DNA of 51,061 nucleotides. It comes from Bifidobacterium breve. Lineage in GTDB: Bacteria; Actinomycetota; Actinomycetes; Nanopelagicales; Nanopelagicaceae. The number at the start of each line of letters is the position of its first letter. The first letter of the stretch is position 1. Positions 1 to 9,409 of the stretch are shown piece by piece. A model generated the notes under the pieces. That model ran no database searches. It saw only the letters and a list, made by a program, of their open reading frames with translations, and had not been told where the DNA came from. Position numbers and translations under genes: made by a program. Location of the stretch: assembly GCA_945883755.1 (NCBI GenBank), contig CAMCXX010000006.1, positions 1 to 51,061 of the forward strand, given 5' to 3'.

Positions 1-147
1 TTTGTAGTTATCGCTAATCAAACTGGCAGAACGCGTGGCAGTCAGGATGCGGCTAGAGGTGCAATAGATAAAATGCTGGGAAGTATCACAAAACCTCCTG
101 TTATCCCTGCCACAACAACAACGGATACAAGTACAGTCTCTAATTAG
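1..147 (+). CDS. C-terminal fragment, probable D-alanyl-D-alanine carboxypeptidase (S13 type)
   Basis: The reading frame is open from the first base and ends with TAG at 145-147, so this is the last 48 residues of a gene that begins outside the window. The fragment shows a hydrophobic strand (FVVIANQ), then GSQDAARGAIDKML, then a Thr/Pro-rich tail. A strand plus an Ala-rich 'AAIDR' helix is how many S13 D-Ala-D-Ala carboxypeptidases (DacB/PBP4 type, cell-wall peptidoglycan trimming) end. In Streptomyces-like genomes dacB lies just upstream of tilS, which appears here about 4 kb downstream. The assignment rests on context and a weak C-terminal resemblance; another penicillin-binding protein or secreted hydrolase is possible. 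Confidence 0.4.
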   Translation, partial: FVVIANQTGRTRGSQDAARGAIDKMLGSITKPPVIPATTTTDTSTVSN

Positions 148-164
148 CAAATCAATTTCACCGA

Positions 165-170
165 TAGAGT
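165..170 (+). promoter_or_regulatory. Putative -10 box of ctaB (leaderless)
   Basis: TAGAGT lies seven bases before the ctaB ATG. A TANNNT hexamer at this distance puts the transcript start at or next to the start codon, so the mRNA would be leaderless. No Shine-Dalgarno sequence is visible. The same arrangement recurs at eight other genes in the window. Confidence 0.45.
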
Positions 171-177
171 TAGCAAC

Positions 178-1032
178 ATGCTAGCTAATTACATCGTGCT
201 TATGAAGTTGCGGGTAGTTGAGCTGTTGTTGGTAACAACTGTGCCAGCCTTATTTTTAGCAAGTAATGGTGTGCCAGATCTGAAGATCACAATTGCAACA
301 TTAATTGGTGGCACCCTGGCTGCAGGTGGGGCAAATACTTTAAATATGATTTTGGAAAGTGAATCAGATAAGTTGATGGCTAGAACTGCAGATAGACCGG
401 TGGCAACTGGTGTGATCAGTAAGAGCCACGCTACCTGGTTTGCAATTGCTCTCGTTACTTTATCCCTTTCAACCTTTATTGTTTTTACAAATGTATTGGC
501 AACCTTGCTAACCGCCTTTGCCGTGCTTTTTTATGTTTTTGGATACACCATGATGCTAAAGAAAAATACTTCACAAAATATTGTTTGGGGTGGGATCGCT
601 GGTTGTATGCCAGTTTTAATTGGTCAGGCAGCAGTAACCAACTCCTTAACCTTGACCTCCTTCTTATTTTTCTTGGTTGTGTTTTTCTGGACCCCACCAC
701 ATTTTTGGGCACTGGCAGTTAAGTATCGCGATCAATATAAATCAGCGGATTTTCCAATGTTGCCAGTGGTGGCACCAATGAGTTCAGTGATTAAGCAGAT
801 GTGGTTTCACTCAACATTTATGGTCATTACATCAATTGCGGTACTACTCAGTGCAGATATTTCACTCTGGTTAATCCTTGCTGCATCAGCATTATCGGTG
901 GGTTGGAAGTGGCAATTAATTAGGTTAAGTAAGAGTGAATCTGATATCGATGCCAGTCGATTATTTAACTGGTCGATCACATTTCTCAGCATTTACTCAT
1001 TATTAATTGTATTTGGAGTATTGCTTAAGTAA
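178..1032 (+). CDS. ctaB: Protoheme IX farnesyltransferase (heme O synthase)
   Basis: This UbiA-superfamily membrane enzyme adds a farnesyl group to heme B to make heme O for terminal oxidases. The 284-residue product is close to the usual ~300 and is hydrophobic throughout, with about eight or nine membrane segments. The prenyl-diphosphate-binding region is at residues 53-74 (NMILESESDKLMARTADRP) and the second conserved region follows the PPHFWALA motif (KYRDQYKSADFPMLPVV). The first motif is usually N-x3-D-x-D-x-D; here it reads N56-x3-E60-x-E62-x-D64, so acidic character is kept but two Asp are Glu. The start at 178 follows a -10-like TAGAGT by seven bases. Family assignment is firm. Confidence 0.93.
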   Translation: MLANYIVLMKLRVVELLLVTTVPALFLASNGVPDLKITIATLIGGTLAAGGANTLNMILESESDKLMARTADRPVATGVISKSHATWFAIALVTLSLSTFIVFTNVLATLLTAFAVLFYVFGYTMMLKKNTSQNIVWGGIAGCMPVLIGQAAVTNSLTLTSFLFFLVVFFWTPPHFWALAVKYRDQYKSADFPMLPVVAPMSSVIKQMWFHSTFMVITSIAVLLSADISLWLILAASALSVGWKWQLIRLSKSESDIDASRLFNWSITFLSIYSLLIVFGVLLK

Positions 1033-1066
1033 TTTTTCAAGGTTGATCTGCGACAATAGGCACATA

Positions 1067-1966
1067 ATGAAAACCGCTATTGATGTTCGAGATCTCAGTA
1101 AAAAGTATGGTGATCGGCTAGCGGTTTCGCATGCAAATTTCTCGGTACCAATGCGAAGCATTTGTGGCTTTGTTGGTCCAAACGGTGCGGGCAAGACAAC
1201 CACTATTCGAATGTTGCTTGGTTTAATTACTCCATCTACTGGTGATGGACATGTGTTGGGTGAGGAAATTTCAGAGCCAGAGAATTACCTGCCACGAGTC
1301 GGAGCGATGATTGAAGGGCCAGCTTTTTATCCAGCCCTGACCGGTAAACAAAATTTAATGGTCTTAGCAAAGATTGGCGGCTTTGATACCGATCTAGTTC
1401 AAGGCTTACTTGAAAAGGTTGGCTTGGGCGATCGTGGAGATTCAAAGTACAAAACCTATTCATTAGGTATGAAGCAAAGATTAGGAATTGCAGCTGCCTT
1501 ACTTCCAAATCCAAAGTTGTTAATTTTAGATGAGCCAACAAATGGGTTAGATCCAGCGGGTATTCAAGAGGTGCGTGCACTTCTTAGACAACTAGCAGAT
1601 GATGGCGCAACAATCTTTGTCTCCTCTCACTTACTAAGCGAGCTAGAGATGATCTGTGATCACCTAGTAATGCTGCGCGAAGGAAAGGTGATCTTTGCTG
1701 GCAAGACAACTCAACTTTTAGCTGCGCAACAACCAGTAGTGATAGCAAAGCCCGAGAACAGTAAAGATTTAAGTAAGTTGGCTGAGATTGCAAAATCACT
1801 AGGACATGAGACAAATATTTTAGATGATGCGGTTCATGTAAAGGGTGAGAAGAATTTTGCAGCAGAGTTAAACAAGGCAGCGTTCGCGGCTGGCATTACC
1901 TTGTCATCATTAGCACCAGTTCAAGCCTCACTAGAAGAGACCTTCTTTGAAATGACGGGTGAGTAA
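1067..1966 (+). CDS. ABC transporter ATP-binding protein
   Basis: This is the nucleotide-binding subunit of an ABC-2 type exporter, 299 residues. Visible motifs in order are Walker A GPNGAGKTT, the signature YSLGMKQR (an LSGGQ variant typical of drug/antibiotic exporters), Walker B LLILDEPTNGLDP and the switch His in FVSSHLLSE. The last ~90 residues form the extra C-terminal domain common in this subfamily. I chose ATG 1067 (MKTAIDVRDLSKKYG) because an earlier in-frame start would run into ctaB and add unrelated residues. It is followed two bases later by its permease gene. Mycobacteria keep an ABC pair near ctaB/cox15, so this pair may serve envelope or heme-related export; the substrate cannot be read from sequence. 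Confidence 0.9.
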   Translation: MKTAIDVRDLSKKYGDRLAVSHANFSVPMRSICGFVGPNGAGKTTTIRMLLGLITPSTGDGHVLGEEISEPENYLPRVGAMIEGPAFYPALTGKQNLMVLAKIGGFDTDLVQGLLEKVGLGDRGDSKYKTYSLGMKQRLGIAAALLPNPKLLILDEPTNGLDPAGIQEVRALLRQLADDGATIFVSSHLLSELEMICDHLVMLREGKVIFAGKTTQLLAAQQPVVIAKPENSKDLSKLAEIAKSLGHETNILDDAVHVKGEKNFAAELNKAAFAAGITLSSLAPVQASLEETFFEMTGE

Positions 1967-1968
1967 AG

Positions 1969-2760
1969 ATGTTTAAAGTTTATAAAGCAGAGTTAGTTAA
2001 ATTAAAGCGAGCCTCTCTCTCACTTTCCACCCTAGCCTCAGTTTTATTTATCACTGGTTTATCAACCTCTCTTCTTTTCTTATTAGTTGATTCGCCAGAG
2101 GGAAATGGTCGCGAAGGAGTTCGCATCACTCGAGAAACTCTTGAATTAGCAACTGGCTTATCCTTAAGTTTTAGCAATGCTGCCGGCTTATTAGGAATTG
2201 TTGCTCTATGTATCTTTGCTGCTCAAACCGCGCAGGAGTACACTTACGGAACACTCCGTAATTTATTGGTACGCCAGCCTTCAAGAATGAAGGTTTTGAT
2301 TGGAAAGTTAATGGCAATGAAGTTATTTGCCCTAGTTATAGTGATTTCAGCAGGTTTATTTACCTTCGCACTCTCCTACCTATTTGCTGGCGTGAAGGAT
2401 ATTTCAACGCAAAGTTGGGGATCTACCGATGCTCGGATAGATATCGCTCGCACATTTATAAATGTAACGATTGCAACTATTGGTTATGGCATCTTTGGCA
2501 TGATCTTAGGTCTGCTCTTTAGGTCACCAGTTACTGCAATCTCAATCGGCGTTATCTGGAACTTGATTATCGAGGGCTTGTTATCAATCTTTGTTACCGA
2601 TTTAGCTAGGTACTTTCCAGGTCAATTACTCTCAAATGTTGCCTTTGGTGGTAGCGAGGAGATTTCCTATCAATACTCATTGTTTACCAGTTATGGATTT
2701 TTACTTGTTAGCATGATTATTGTCGCTATTTTGTTTAAACGAAGGGATGTTGCTAACTAA
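1969..2760 (+). CDS. ABC-2 type transporter permease
   Basis: A 263-residue integral membrane protein with roughly six hydrophobic segments: near residue 25, around 70-85, 115-135, 165-190, 195-215 and at the C-terminus. The charged N-terminus (KVYKAELVKLKR) is typical of ABC-2 permeases. It starts two bases after the ATPase gene and its TAA shares one base with the ATG of the next gene, so all three are likely cotranscribed. Residues QEYTYGTLRNLLVRQPSR resemble the conserved cytoplasmic 'EyryGTl+nlL' element of bacitracin/lantibiotic-type exporters. Function is export of an unknown substrate; homodimerisation with two ATPases is the usual assembly. Confidence 0.85.
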   Translation: MFKVYKAELVKLKRASLSLSTLASVLFITGLSTSLLFLLVDSPEGNGREGVRITRETLELATGLSLSFSNAAGLLGIVALCIFAAQTAQEYTYGTLRNLLVRQPSRMKVLIGKLMAMKLFALVIVISAGLFTFALSYLFAGVKDISTQSWGSTDARIDIARTFINVTIATIGYGIFGMILGLLFRSPVTAISIGVIWNLIIEGLLSIFVTDLARYFPGQLLSNVAFGGSEEISYQYSLFTSYGFLLVSMIIVAILFKRRDVAN

Positions 2761-3959
2761 TGAAAAAAATAATTGTGGCCGCGTTGATTGCATCCCTAGT
2801 GCCAACTGTTGCCATTGCAAACCCACCAAGGACACCAAAGCCAACACAAGCGCAGATTGATGCAGCTAAGAAGGCTGAGGCAGCTAAGAAGGCTGAGGCT
2901 GATGCTGCAGCCAAGAAGTTAAGAAGTGCCCAAACAACCCTTCGAACATTGACTGCTGTTTCGGTGGCAAAAACCAAGTTGTATAACCAAGCGGTCGCAG
3001 AATTAAATATGAAGATTAAAGCTGCAAATATTGCAATGAAGCACCTAGAGGCTGCGCAAGCATCAGTCAGTGCGGGCCGAAGAGCTATTGGCAAGATGGC
3101 GATGAATGCTTATGTAATGGGAAGTGGCTTTACAGATTTTGAAACACTTTTAAACTCCGATGGACCACAGGATTTAGCTGATCGGTTAAGTACCTTAGAT
3201 GCACTTGGTGAAAACAACTCAAATGCTTTAGATAGATTTAAGAGTGCAGAGGTAGTTGCTGATGCTGCTCGTAAAGCGGCAGATCTGGCAAAGCAAGCGC
3301 AAGAGAGTGCAACATTAAAAGTGGCTGCTGCGAAGAAGGAAGCAGATATTGCAAAGGCGATGCAACAAGATGAGGTAGATCGCTTACAAGCAATTCAAGA
3401 TAAATTAGCGAAAGAGTTTGCAGTTGCGCAAAAGACTCGTTTAACTTTAGAACAACAGCGACAACTTGCTTTACTTGAAGAGGCAAATGCTGGTATCGCA
3501 AGAACCGTTGTTAATCAATCAAAGGTGTGGCCAGATACTGGTTTTACCGGCAGATTATCTACCCGCTCAACTGAGGCGATGCGAACACAAGCTGTTGCCT
3601 TTGCAAAGAAACAGGTGGAAGCGCGCAAGCCTTATGTTTGGGGAGATGAAGGACCAAATGCATTTGATTGCTCTGGTTTGGTTTACGCCGCATATCGATC
3701 AGCTGGACTTGGTTGGCCAAATTGGGATCGACTCAACTCATCACTTTATTGGGTTGCTACGCAACGGGTGAAGTTAACTGATCTAGTTCCAGGAGATTTA
3801 CTCTTTTACTCATACAAAGGAAATGTCAGCACAATTCACCACATCACTATTTACGCCGGTGGCGGGATGATGTGGGAGGCAAACTCAAAGGATCGTGGCC
3901 TGCTTTACTCAAGCATCTACAGCGTTAAGGGAATGATGCCTTACGGCGGTCGGGTCTAA
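2760..3959 (+). CDS. Secreted NlpC/P60 peptidoglycan hydrolase with coiled coil
   Basis: A 399-residue RipA/CwlO-like cell-wall endopeptidase. A signal peptide spans about residues 1-20 (cleavage after VAIA). A long Ala/Lys/Glu-rich coiled coil covers about residues 27-250, and the NlpC/P60 domain occupies about 275-399. The catalytic Cys is C304 in FDCSGLVYAAY, with the His in the IHHITIYAGG motif (H360/H361). Coiled-coil NlpC/P60 proteins usually split D-iGlu-mDAP bonds at the division septum and are activated by FtsEX-like partners. An exact 18-base duplication encodes AAKKAE twice near the start of the coil. It shares one base (TAATG) with the upstream ABC permease gene. Family is firm; the septal role is inferred. 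Confidence 0.9.
   Translation: MKKIIVAALIASLVPTVAIANPPRTPKPTQAQIDAAKKAEAAKKAEADAAAKKLRSAQTTLRTLTAVSVAKTKLYNQAVAELNMKIKAANIAMKHLEAAQASVSAGRRAIGKMAMNAYVMGSGFTDFETLLNSDGPQDLADRLSTLDALGENNSNALDRFKSAEVVADAARKAADLAKQAQESATLKVAAAKKEADIAKAMQQDEVDRLQAIQDKLAKEFAVAQKTRLTLEQQRQLALLEEANAGIARTVVNQSKVWPDTGFTGRLSTRSTEAMRTQAVAFAKKQVEARKPYVWGDEGPNAFDCSGLVYAAYRSAGLGWPNWDRLNSSLYWVATQRVKLTDLVPGDLLFYSYKGNVSTIHHITIYAGGGMMWEANSKDRGLLYSSIYSVKGMMPYGGRV
2862..2897 (+). repeat. Exact 18-bp tandem duplication within the coiled coil
   Basis: The unit GCAGCTAAGAAGGCTGAG occurs twice in a row (2862-2879 and 2880-2897), adding one AAKKAE hexapeptide to the coiled coil of the NlpC/P60 protein. Identical copies suggest a recent slippage or an unstable copy number. 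Confidence 0.9.
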
Positions 3960-3962
3960 TCT
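3957..3962 (+). promoter_or_regulatory. Putative -10 box of tilS (leaderless)
   Basis: TAATCT lies seven bases before the GTG start of tilS and overlaps the stop codon of the NlpC/P60 gene. The spacing predicts a leaderless transcript. No Shine-Dalgarno sequence is seen in the ten-base gap. Confidence 0.4.
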
Positions 3963-3969
3963 TCTCCTT

Positions 3970-4908
3970 GTGAGCTTATGGGAGATTCGAAAAGCAGTTA
4001 AGCCTTGGATTACTGGTGAGTTAATTTTGTTTGGCTGCTCTGGTGGCACAGATTCAATGGCGATGGCGGCAGCGTTATTAAAAGAGGGTAACAACACAAA
4101 GATAATTCCAGTTGTAGTAGATCATGGTTTACAAGATGGCTCTGGCCAAATTGCAGCTGATACTGTAAGTAAATTAAAGCAGATGGGCTTTCCGGAAGTT
4201 TTAAGTGCAAAAGCAAATGTTGAGATTACCGATGGTCTAGAGGCATCGGCAAGGCGGGCTCGCTACCAAATCTTTAATCAATTTATTGATGCTTACCAAC
4301 CCAAGTATTTTTTATTAGCCCACACATTAAATGATCAGGCTGAGTCTGTTTTATTAGGGCTGGCTCGTGGCTCGGGTGCAAGATCTTTATCAGGCATGGC
4401 AGCAGTTAATAATCTTTTTATTCGACCACTTCTTAAAATTACTCGCGAACAAACAAGTGCAGCTGTTTTAGAAGCGGGATTGGATATCTGGAAGGATCCA
4501 CATAATGATGATCAGAGATTTGCCAGAGTTAAGGTTCGAAAAAACTTACTACCTCAATTAGAAAGTGATCTAGGCCCTGGGGTTACCCAAGCGTTAGCAA
4601 GAAGTGCGGATCTACTGCGCGATGATGCAGATGCCTTAGATGATTTTGCTAATCAATACTTTCAGCAAGCGGATCCAAAAGATTTAGATGTCTTAGAACT
4701 TGAACGGCTGCCAAAGGCGATTCGAACTCGTGTTTTACGGTTGGCGATTTACAAAGCGGGCGCACCCAGTGGGATGCTCAGCGCCGAGCATATTGCGCAG
4801 GCAGAAGCTTTGATTTCAGATTGGCATGGGCAAAAAGAGGTAGCGCTGCCAGGGAATGTGAAGCTTTCACGGATTTCAGGCAGAATTACCCTCTTCAACA
4901 CCAAGTAG
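3970..4908 (+). CDS. tilS: tRNA(Ile)-lysidine synthetase
   Basis: TilS attaches lysine to C34 of the CAU-anticodon tRNA-Ile so that it reads AUA instead of AUG. The N-type ATP pyrophosphatase motif SGGTDS is at residues 24-29, and the HTLNDQAESVLLGLARGSG region that typifies TilS follows around residues 116-135. The 312-residue product is short, matching actinobacterial TilS with little of the C-terminal domain present in E. coli. The start is GTG (MSLWEIRKAV). tilS-hpt-ftsH is a conserved gene order in Actinobacteria and continues here. Assignment is firm. Confidence 0.93.
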   Translation: MSLWEIRKAVKPWITGELILFGCSGGTDSMAMAAALLKEGNNTKIIPVVVDHGLQDGSGQIAADTVSKLKQMGFPEVLSAKANVEITDGLEASARRARYQIFNQFIDAYQPKYFLLAHTLNDQAESVLLGLARGSGARSLSGMAAVNNLFIRPLLKITREQTSAAVLEAGLDIWKDPHNDDQRFARVKVRKNLLPQLESDLGPGVTQALARSADLLRDDADALDDFANQYFQQADPKDLDVLELERLPKAIRTRVLRLAIYKAGAPSGMLSAEHIAQAEALISDWHGQKEVALPGNVKLSRISGRITLFNTK

Positions 4909-4946
4909 GTAACACTTATTCAATACTTATCTATAAAGGAGAAATT

Positions 4947-5498
4947 GTGGATCTAGCAGCAATCAGTAATGATATTGAGAAGATTGTTGTCACAGAGGAG
5001 CAAATTCAAAATCGCCTGAAAGAGATGGCGGCGCAGGTATTAAAAGATTATGAAGGACGGGATTTAATTTTAGTTGGAGTTTTAAAGGGCGCCATCATGG
5101 CGATGGCAGATTTCTCTCGACATCTGCAACGTCATGTTGATATGGATTGGATGGCGGTTTCTTCATATGGTGCCGGAACTAAATCAAGTGGTGTTGTCAG
5201 AATTCTTAAGGATTTAGATAGTGATATTTTAGGAAGAGAGGTTTTAATTATCGAAGATATTTTAGATACTGGATTAACGCTCTCTTGGCTTACTGAAAAT
5301 TTAAACTCTCGTGGTGCTAAATCAGTTACCATTTTGACAGTTCTTCGCAAGCCAGATGCAGCAACGGTAAAGGTTGATGCCAAGTATGTGGGCTTTGATA
5401 TCCCAAGTGAGTTTGTGGTCGGTTATGGCTTAGATTTCAACGAGAAGTATCGGAATCTGCCATTTATTGGCGTTCTTGCAAAACACCTTTATTCTTAA
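4947..5498 (+). CDS. hpt: Hypoxanthine(-guanine) phosphoribosyltransferase
   Basis: This purine salvage enzyme joins PRPP with hypoxanthine or guanine to give IMP or GMP. The 183-residue length matches the family. The PRPP-binding loop is LIIEDILDTGLTL with the acidic pair at E103/D104. VGVLKGAIMAMADF and the C-terminal GYGLDFNEKYRNLPFIGVL are HPRT signatures. I chose GTG 4947 because AAAGGAG lies at 4936-4942 with good spacing; a longer frame opening inside tilS would add unrelated residues. It sits 38 bases after tilS in the tilS-hpt-ftsH series. Confidence 0.94.
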   Translation: MDLAAISNDIEKIVVTEEQIQNRLKEMAAQVLKDYEGRDLILVGVLKGAIMAMADFSRHLQRHVDMDWMAVSSYGAGTKSSGVVRILKDLDSDILGREVLIIEDILDTGLTLSWLTENLNSRGAKSVTILTVLRKPDAATVKVDAKYVGFDIPSEFVVGYGLDFNEKYRNLPFIGVLAKHLYS

Positions 5499-5550
5499 CC
5501 CCCGCACAAGTAGCAAGCTAGCAAAACTTTAAAAGAGAGTGAATTAATCA

Positions 5551-7638
5551 GTGGCGCAAAAGAAGAGTGGTTTTAAACTGCCAAACTTTAAAAGGAGTGG
5601 CAAGGGTAAAAGCGCTGGTGCAAATAAGAAGAGCGCCCCATTAACCTTACGCCGAGTTCTTCGCGGTCCATTATTTTGGATTATCGCTGCCTTATTTGCG
5701 GTAAGTATCTTCGGTCAGATTTCAACTGGCACGAGTAATTACACAGTTGTTGATACATCGGTAATTTTAAATGAGCTCGCCCAAGATAAGGTCCAATCTG
5801 CGATTGTTATCGACCGTGATCAAAAAATTAAGGTTGTTCTAAAGGGTGGCGAATTTGTTGAAGGTTCACAACGCCTTGAGGCCTCATATGTAGTTGGCCA
5901 AGAGCAATTAATTATTGAGTTATTAACCAGCAACCCACCACCAGGAAATTGGAATGTTGAAGTTCCAAGACAATCATTTTTTGTAACTTTAATTTTAAGC
6001 ATTCTGCCTATTTTGTTAATTATCTTTTTACTTCTGTTATTTATGGGTGGCGGTCAAGGTGGCAAGGTCTTTTCATTTGGTCGCTCTCGCGCTAAGTTAA
6101 AAACCAAAGAGACGCCAACTAATACCTTTGCAGATGTTGCTGGCTCTGATGAAGCGGTAGCCGAACTTCGAGAGATTAAAGATTTTCTAGCTGAACCAGC
6201 TAAGTACCAAGCAATTGGCGCAAAGATTCCAAAGGGAGTTTTACTTTACGGCCCACCTGGAACTGGAAAGACATTACTTGCTCGCGCAGTAGCGGGTGAA
6301 GCGAAGGTTCCTTTTTATTCAATCTCTGGCTCTGAGTTTGTAGAGATGTTTGTTGGTGTTGGTGCCTCGCGAGTCCGTGATTTGTTTAACCAAGCAAAAG
6401 CTAACTCACCGGCAATTGTCTTTATCGATGAGATTGATGCGGTTGGTCGCCAACGCGGTGCTGGCTTAGGTGGCGGAAATGATGAACGCGAACAAACATT
6501 AAATCAATTATTAGTTGAGATGGATGGCTTCGAGGCAAATGGCTCAGTTATTTTAATTGCTGCGACCAACCGACCAGATGTTTTAGATCCAGCATTGTTA
6601 CGTCCAGGTAGATTTGACCGACAGATTCCAGTAGATCGTCCCGATCTAAAGGGTCGAGCAGCAATTTTGTCGGTACACGCAAAAAATAAACCGATTGCGA
6701 AAAATGTTGATCTTGCATCATATGCAAAGCGCACACCTGGATTTACTGGTGCTGATTTAGCAAATGTATTAAATGAGGCGGCATTACTTGCAGCACGTGA
6801 AGGAAATAAGGTAATTAGCAACAGTGATTTAGATGAAGCGATTGATCGAGTAATGGCTGGACCACAAAAACAATCACGGTTAATGACAGAGGAAGAGCGC
6901 AGAATTACCGCTTACCACGAGGGTGGTCACGCATTAGTTGCACATGCACTGCCACATACCGATCCAGTTCATAAGGTAACCATCATGCCGCGTGGCCGGG
7001 CCCTTGGTTACACAATGGTTTTACCTGATGAGGATCGTTACGCAGTAACTCGAAATCAGATGTTAGATCAACTTGCCTACACAATGGGTGGACGAGCTGC
7101 TGAAGAGTTAATCTTCCATGATCCAACTACTGGTGCATCAAATGATATCGAGAAGGCGACAAATCTAGCCCGCGCAATGGTTACCCAGTATGGAATGACT
7201 GAAACTCTTGGCGCAATTAAATTAGGAATTTCTGATTCACAACCATTCTTAGGCCGAGATTATGGACACCAACGAGATTACTCTGAAAATGTTGCGGCAA
7301 TTGTTGATACTGAAATTAGATTAATGATTGAGAATGCACACCAAGAGGCCTTTGATATTTTGGTTGCCAACCGGGAAATTTTGGATGAACTTGTTAATGA
7401 GCTGCTCGAGAAAGAGACCTTAAATAAAGAGGAGATTGAAGCGGTATTTAAAAAGGTAAAGAAGGTTAGGAAGCGTGCAGCTTGGACCGGTTCAAAGTTA
7501 CGTGTGCCATCTACTTTGCCGCCGGTTGCATTAAAACCAGCGAAGATTAAAGAGAAGGTTGTTGAAAAGCCAGCTGATAAAGCGGTAGAAAAACCAGCGA
7601 AGAAAGCTGCAGTAAAAAAGCCTGCAACCGATGAGTGA
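5551..7638 (+). CDS. ftsH: ATP-dependent zinc metalloprotease FtsH
   Basis: A membrane-anchored AAA+ protease that degrades misfolded membrane proteins and short-lived regulators. It has 695 residues and a GTG start. Membrane segments lie at about residues 40-57 and 142-165, flanking an extracytoplasmic domain. The AAA domain has Walker A GPPGTGKT at 234-241, Walker [16 protein letters not shown] and the second region of homology [20 protein letters not shown]. The zinc site is HEGGH at 456-460, where HEAGH is usual; both fit HExGH. The tail is a Lys/Ala/Pro-rich low-complexity stretch ([20 protein letters not shown]). The stop overlaps folE by eight bases. A basic N-terminal extension of ~35 residues precedes the first membrane segment. 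Confidence 0.97.
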   Translation: MAQKKSGFKLPNFKRSGKGKSAGANKKSAPLTLRRVLRGPLFWIIAALFAVSIFGQISTGTSNYTVVDTSVILNELAQDKVQSAIVIDRDQKIKVVLKGGEFVEGSQRLEASYVVGQEQLIIELLTSNPPPGNWNVEVPRQSFFVTLILSILPILLIIFLLLLFMGGGQGGKVFSFGRSRAKLKTKETPTNTFADVAGSDEAVAELREIKDFLAEPAKYQAIGAKIPKGVLLYGPPGTGKTLLARAVAGEAKVPFYSISGSEFVEMFVGVGASRVRDLFNQAKANSPAIVFIDEIDAVGRQRGAGLGGGNDEREQTLNQLLVEMDGFEANGSVILIAATNRPDVLDPALLRPGRFDRQIPVDRPDLKGRAAILSVHAKNKPIAKNVDLASYAKRTPGFTGADLANVLNEAALLAAREGNKVISNSDLDEAIDRVMAGPQKQSRLMTEEERRITAYHEGGHALVAHALPHTDPVHKVTIMPRGRALGYTMVLPDEDRYAVTRNQMLDQLAYTMGGRAAEELIFHDPTTGASNDIEKATNLARAMVTQYGMTETLGAIKLGISDSQPFLGRDYGHQRDYSENVAAIVDTEIRLMIENAHQEAFDILVANREILDELVNELLEKETLNKEEIEAVFKKVKKVRKRAAWTGSKLRVPSTLPPVALKPAKIKEKVVEKPADKAVEKPAKKAAVKKPATDE

Positions 7639-8251
7639 TATCAACTCACTTTCAATGGGGCCACATGATGGTGGTGCTAAGAATGAGTTTGATCAGGCGC
7701 GTGCTGAAAAAGCTATTACGGAATTACTTTTAGCACTTGGTGAGGATCCAAATCGAGATGGTTTAAAAGATACGCCAAAGCGGGTAGCTAAAGCATTTAA
7801 AGAGAACTTCGCGGGCTTGTGGCAAAAACCAGCTGATGTTTTAACAACTACCTTTGATATTGGTCATCAAGAGTTAGTAATTGTGCGCGAGATTGAAGTC
7901 TTCTCTCATTGTGAACATCACCTAACCCCTTTTCATGGTGTTGCTCATATTGGTTACATACCTGGTGAAAGCGGTCGAATCACCGGTTTATCAAAGCTTG
8001 CTCGATTAGTTGATTTATATGCTCGCCGGCCACAAGTACAAGAGCGATTGACCTCTCAAATTGCTGATGCATTGGTTGAAATTTTGCAACCAGGTGGTGT
8101 GATTGTAATTATTGATTGTGAACATCTATGTATGTCAATGCGTGGAGTAAGAAAATCACAGGCAAGAACAACCACCTCTGCTGTTCGAGGTCAATTAATG
8201 AATCCAGCTACCCGTGCTGAAGCGATCTCATTGATTAATCAATCTCGATAA
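7631..8251 (+). CDS. folE: GTP cyclohydrolase I
   Basis: First enzyme of the folate branch: GTP to 7,8-dihydroneopterin triphosphate. The 206-residue product carries the zinc ligands C94 and H97 in [12 protein letters not shown] and C167 in [11 protein letters not shown]. It also has the [23 protein letters not shown]-type substrate-site helix. Its ATG lies eight bases inside the end of ftsH, so the two are translationally coupled. It heads the four-gene folate set folE-folP-folB-folK, a standard actinobacterial order. Confidence 0.97.
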   Translation: MSDINSLSMGPHDGGAKNEFDQARAEKAITELLLALGEDPNRDGLKDTPKRVAKAFKENFAGLWQKPADVLTTTFDIGHQELVIVREIEVFSHCEHHLTPFHGVAHIGYIPGESGRITGLSKLARLVDLYARRPQVQERLTSQIADALVEILQPGGVIVIIDCEHLCMSMRGVRKSQARTTTSAVRGQLMNPATRAEAISLINQSR

Positions 8252-8258
8252 AAAAATT

Positions 8259-9056
8259 ATGGAACGCACCTTAGTTCTTGGCGTATTAAATGTAACACCA
8301 GATTCTTTTGCCGATGGTGGAAAGTTTTTAGATCCAAAGGATGCAATAACTCAAGGACGCCGATTAATTGCCGAAGGTGCAGACATTATTGATGTTGGTG
8401 GTGAATCAACTAGACCAGGTGCGGATCGAGTTACAGAGGCTGAGGAGTTAAAGCGGGTAATTCCAGTTATCACTGAGTTAATAAAGGATGGCGCAGTAAT
8501 TAGTGTTGATACAACAAGAGCAGAGGTAGCACGGCAGGCGATTGCAGCGGGAGCTAGCTATGTTAATGATGTCAGTGGCGGCTTAGCTGATGAAAAGATG
8601 GCGCAATTAATTGCCACAAATCCCAAGGTGCAGTACATAGTGATGCACTGGCGTGGTGAGTCAAAGGATATGCAAAGTAAGGCGATCTATAAAGATGTTG
8701 TTAAAGAGGTGAAGGATGAATTGGATGATCGAGTCACCGAGTTAATTAAAGCAGGAGTTCAAGCAGAACAAATTATTTTAGATCCAGGAATTGGATTTGC
8801 TAAAGAGCCAGAACATAATTGGCAGATCTTGCAAAACATTGAGAGATTTCAATTACTTGGCTATCCAATTTTAATTGGCGCTTCTCGCAAACGATTTTTA
8901 GGAGAGCTAGTAAATGCAAAAAATGCTGATGATCGCGAGTCAGCTAGCATCGCATTAACCGCAGAGCTAGCCCGATTAAATATCTGGGGAGTTCGTACTC
9001 ACTCAGTAAAACCACATCGTGATGCGATCGCAGTTATCGATAGGCTTCGTAAATGA
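8259..9056 (+). CDS. folP: Dihydropteroate synthase
   Basis: Joins 6-hydroxymethyl-dihydropterin pyrophosphate with p-aminobenzoate; it is the sulfonamide target. The 265-residue TIM barrel has the expected landmarks: GVLNVTPDSFADGG at the N-terminus, DVGGESTRPGA, VNDVSGG, IILDPGIGFAKEPEHNW, the substrate loop GASRKRFLG and a C-terminal RTHSVKPHRDAI. The ATG lies seven bases after folE in an A-rich gap without a clear Shine-Dalgarno sequence. It overlaps folB by four bases (ATGA). Confidence 0.97.
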   Translation: MERTLVLGVLNVTPDSFADGGKFLDPKDAITQGRRLIAEGADIIDVGGESTRPGADRVTEAEELKRVIPVITELIKDGAVISVDTTRAEVARQAIAAGASYVNDVSGGLADEKMAQLIATNPKVQYIVMHWRGESKDMQSKAIYKDVVKEVKDELDDRVTELIKAGVQAEQIILDPGIGFAKEPEHNWQILQNIERFQLLGYPILIGASRKRFLGELVNAKNADDRESASIALTAELARLNIWGVRTHSVKPHRDAIAVIDRLRK

Positions 9057-9409
9057 GCGATTCCATATCGATAACCGGAATTACCGCAACTGGCTTGCAT
9101 GGTGTTTATACCGAGGAGCGGGCCACCGGACAAAAGTTTGTAGTTGATGTCAAGCTCTCCTTAAATCTGGCGAAGCTAAAGGATGATTTAAGTAAAACAG
9201 TTAATTACGCAGATGTAGCAACCTTGGTTGTCCGTCACATTGAAGCTGAACCAGTGAATTTGATTGAAACAGTTGCTGAATCAATTGCAGCAGAGGTGTT
9301 AAAGGATTTTCCATTGGTTGAAAAAGTTAAGGTAAAGGTGCATAAGCCACAGGCGCCACTAGGAATTGAATTTGATGATGTCATTGTCACAATAAAGCGT
9401 AAACGATGA
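9053..9409 (+). CDS. folB: Dihydroneopterin aldolase
   Basis: Cleaves 7,8-dihydroneopterin to 6-hydroxymethyl-dihydropterin and glycolaldehyde. The 118-residue product shows the family hallmarks GLHGVYTEERATGQKFVVDV near the start, NYADVA, the NLIETVAESIA helix with its conserved Glu, and VKVHKPQAPLG near the end. It overlaps both neighbours by four bases (ATGA junctions), so it is read as part of the folE-P-B-K operon. Confidence 0.96.
   Translation: MSDSISITGITATGLHGVYTEERATGQKFVVDVKLSLNLAKLKDDLSKTVNYADVATLVVRHIEAEPVNLIETVAESIAAEVLKDFPLVEKVKVKVHKPQAPLGIEFDDVIVTIKRKR

Noticed and set aside
1007-1066. Upstream extension of the ABC ATPase to 1007
   Set aside because: It would overlap ctaB by 26 bases and add residues unlike any ABC protein; ATG 1067 gives the normal N-terminus.
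4821-4946. Upstream extension of hpt into tilS
   Set aside because: A good Shine-Dalgarno precedes GTG 4947 and the extra residues do not resemble HPRT.
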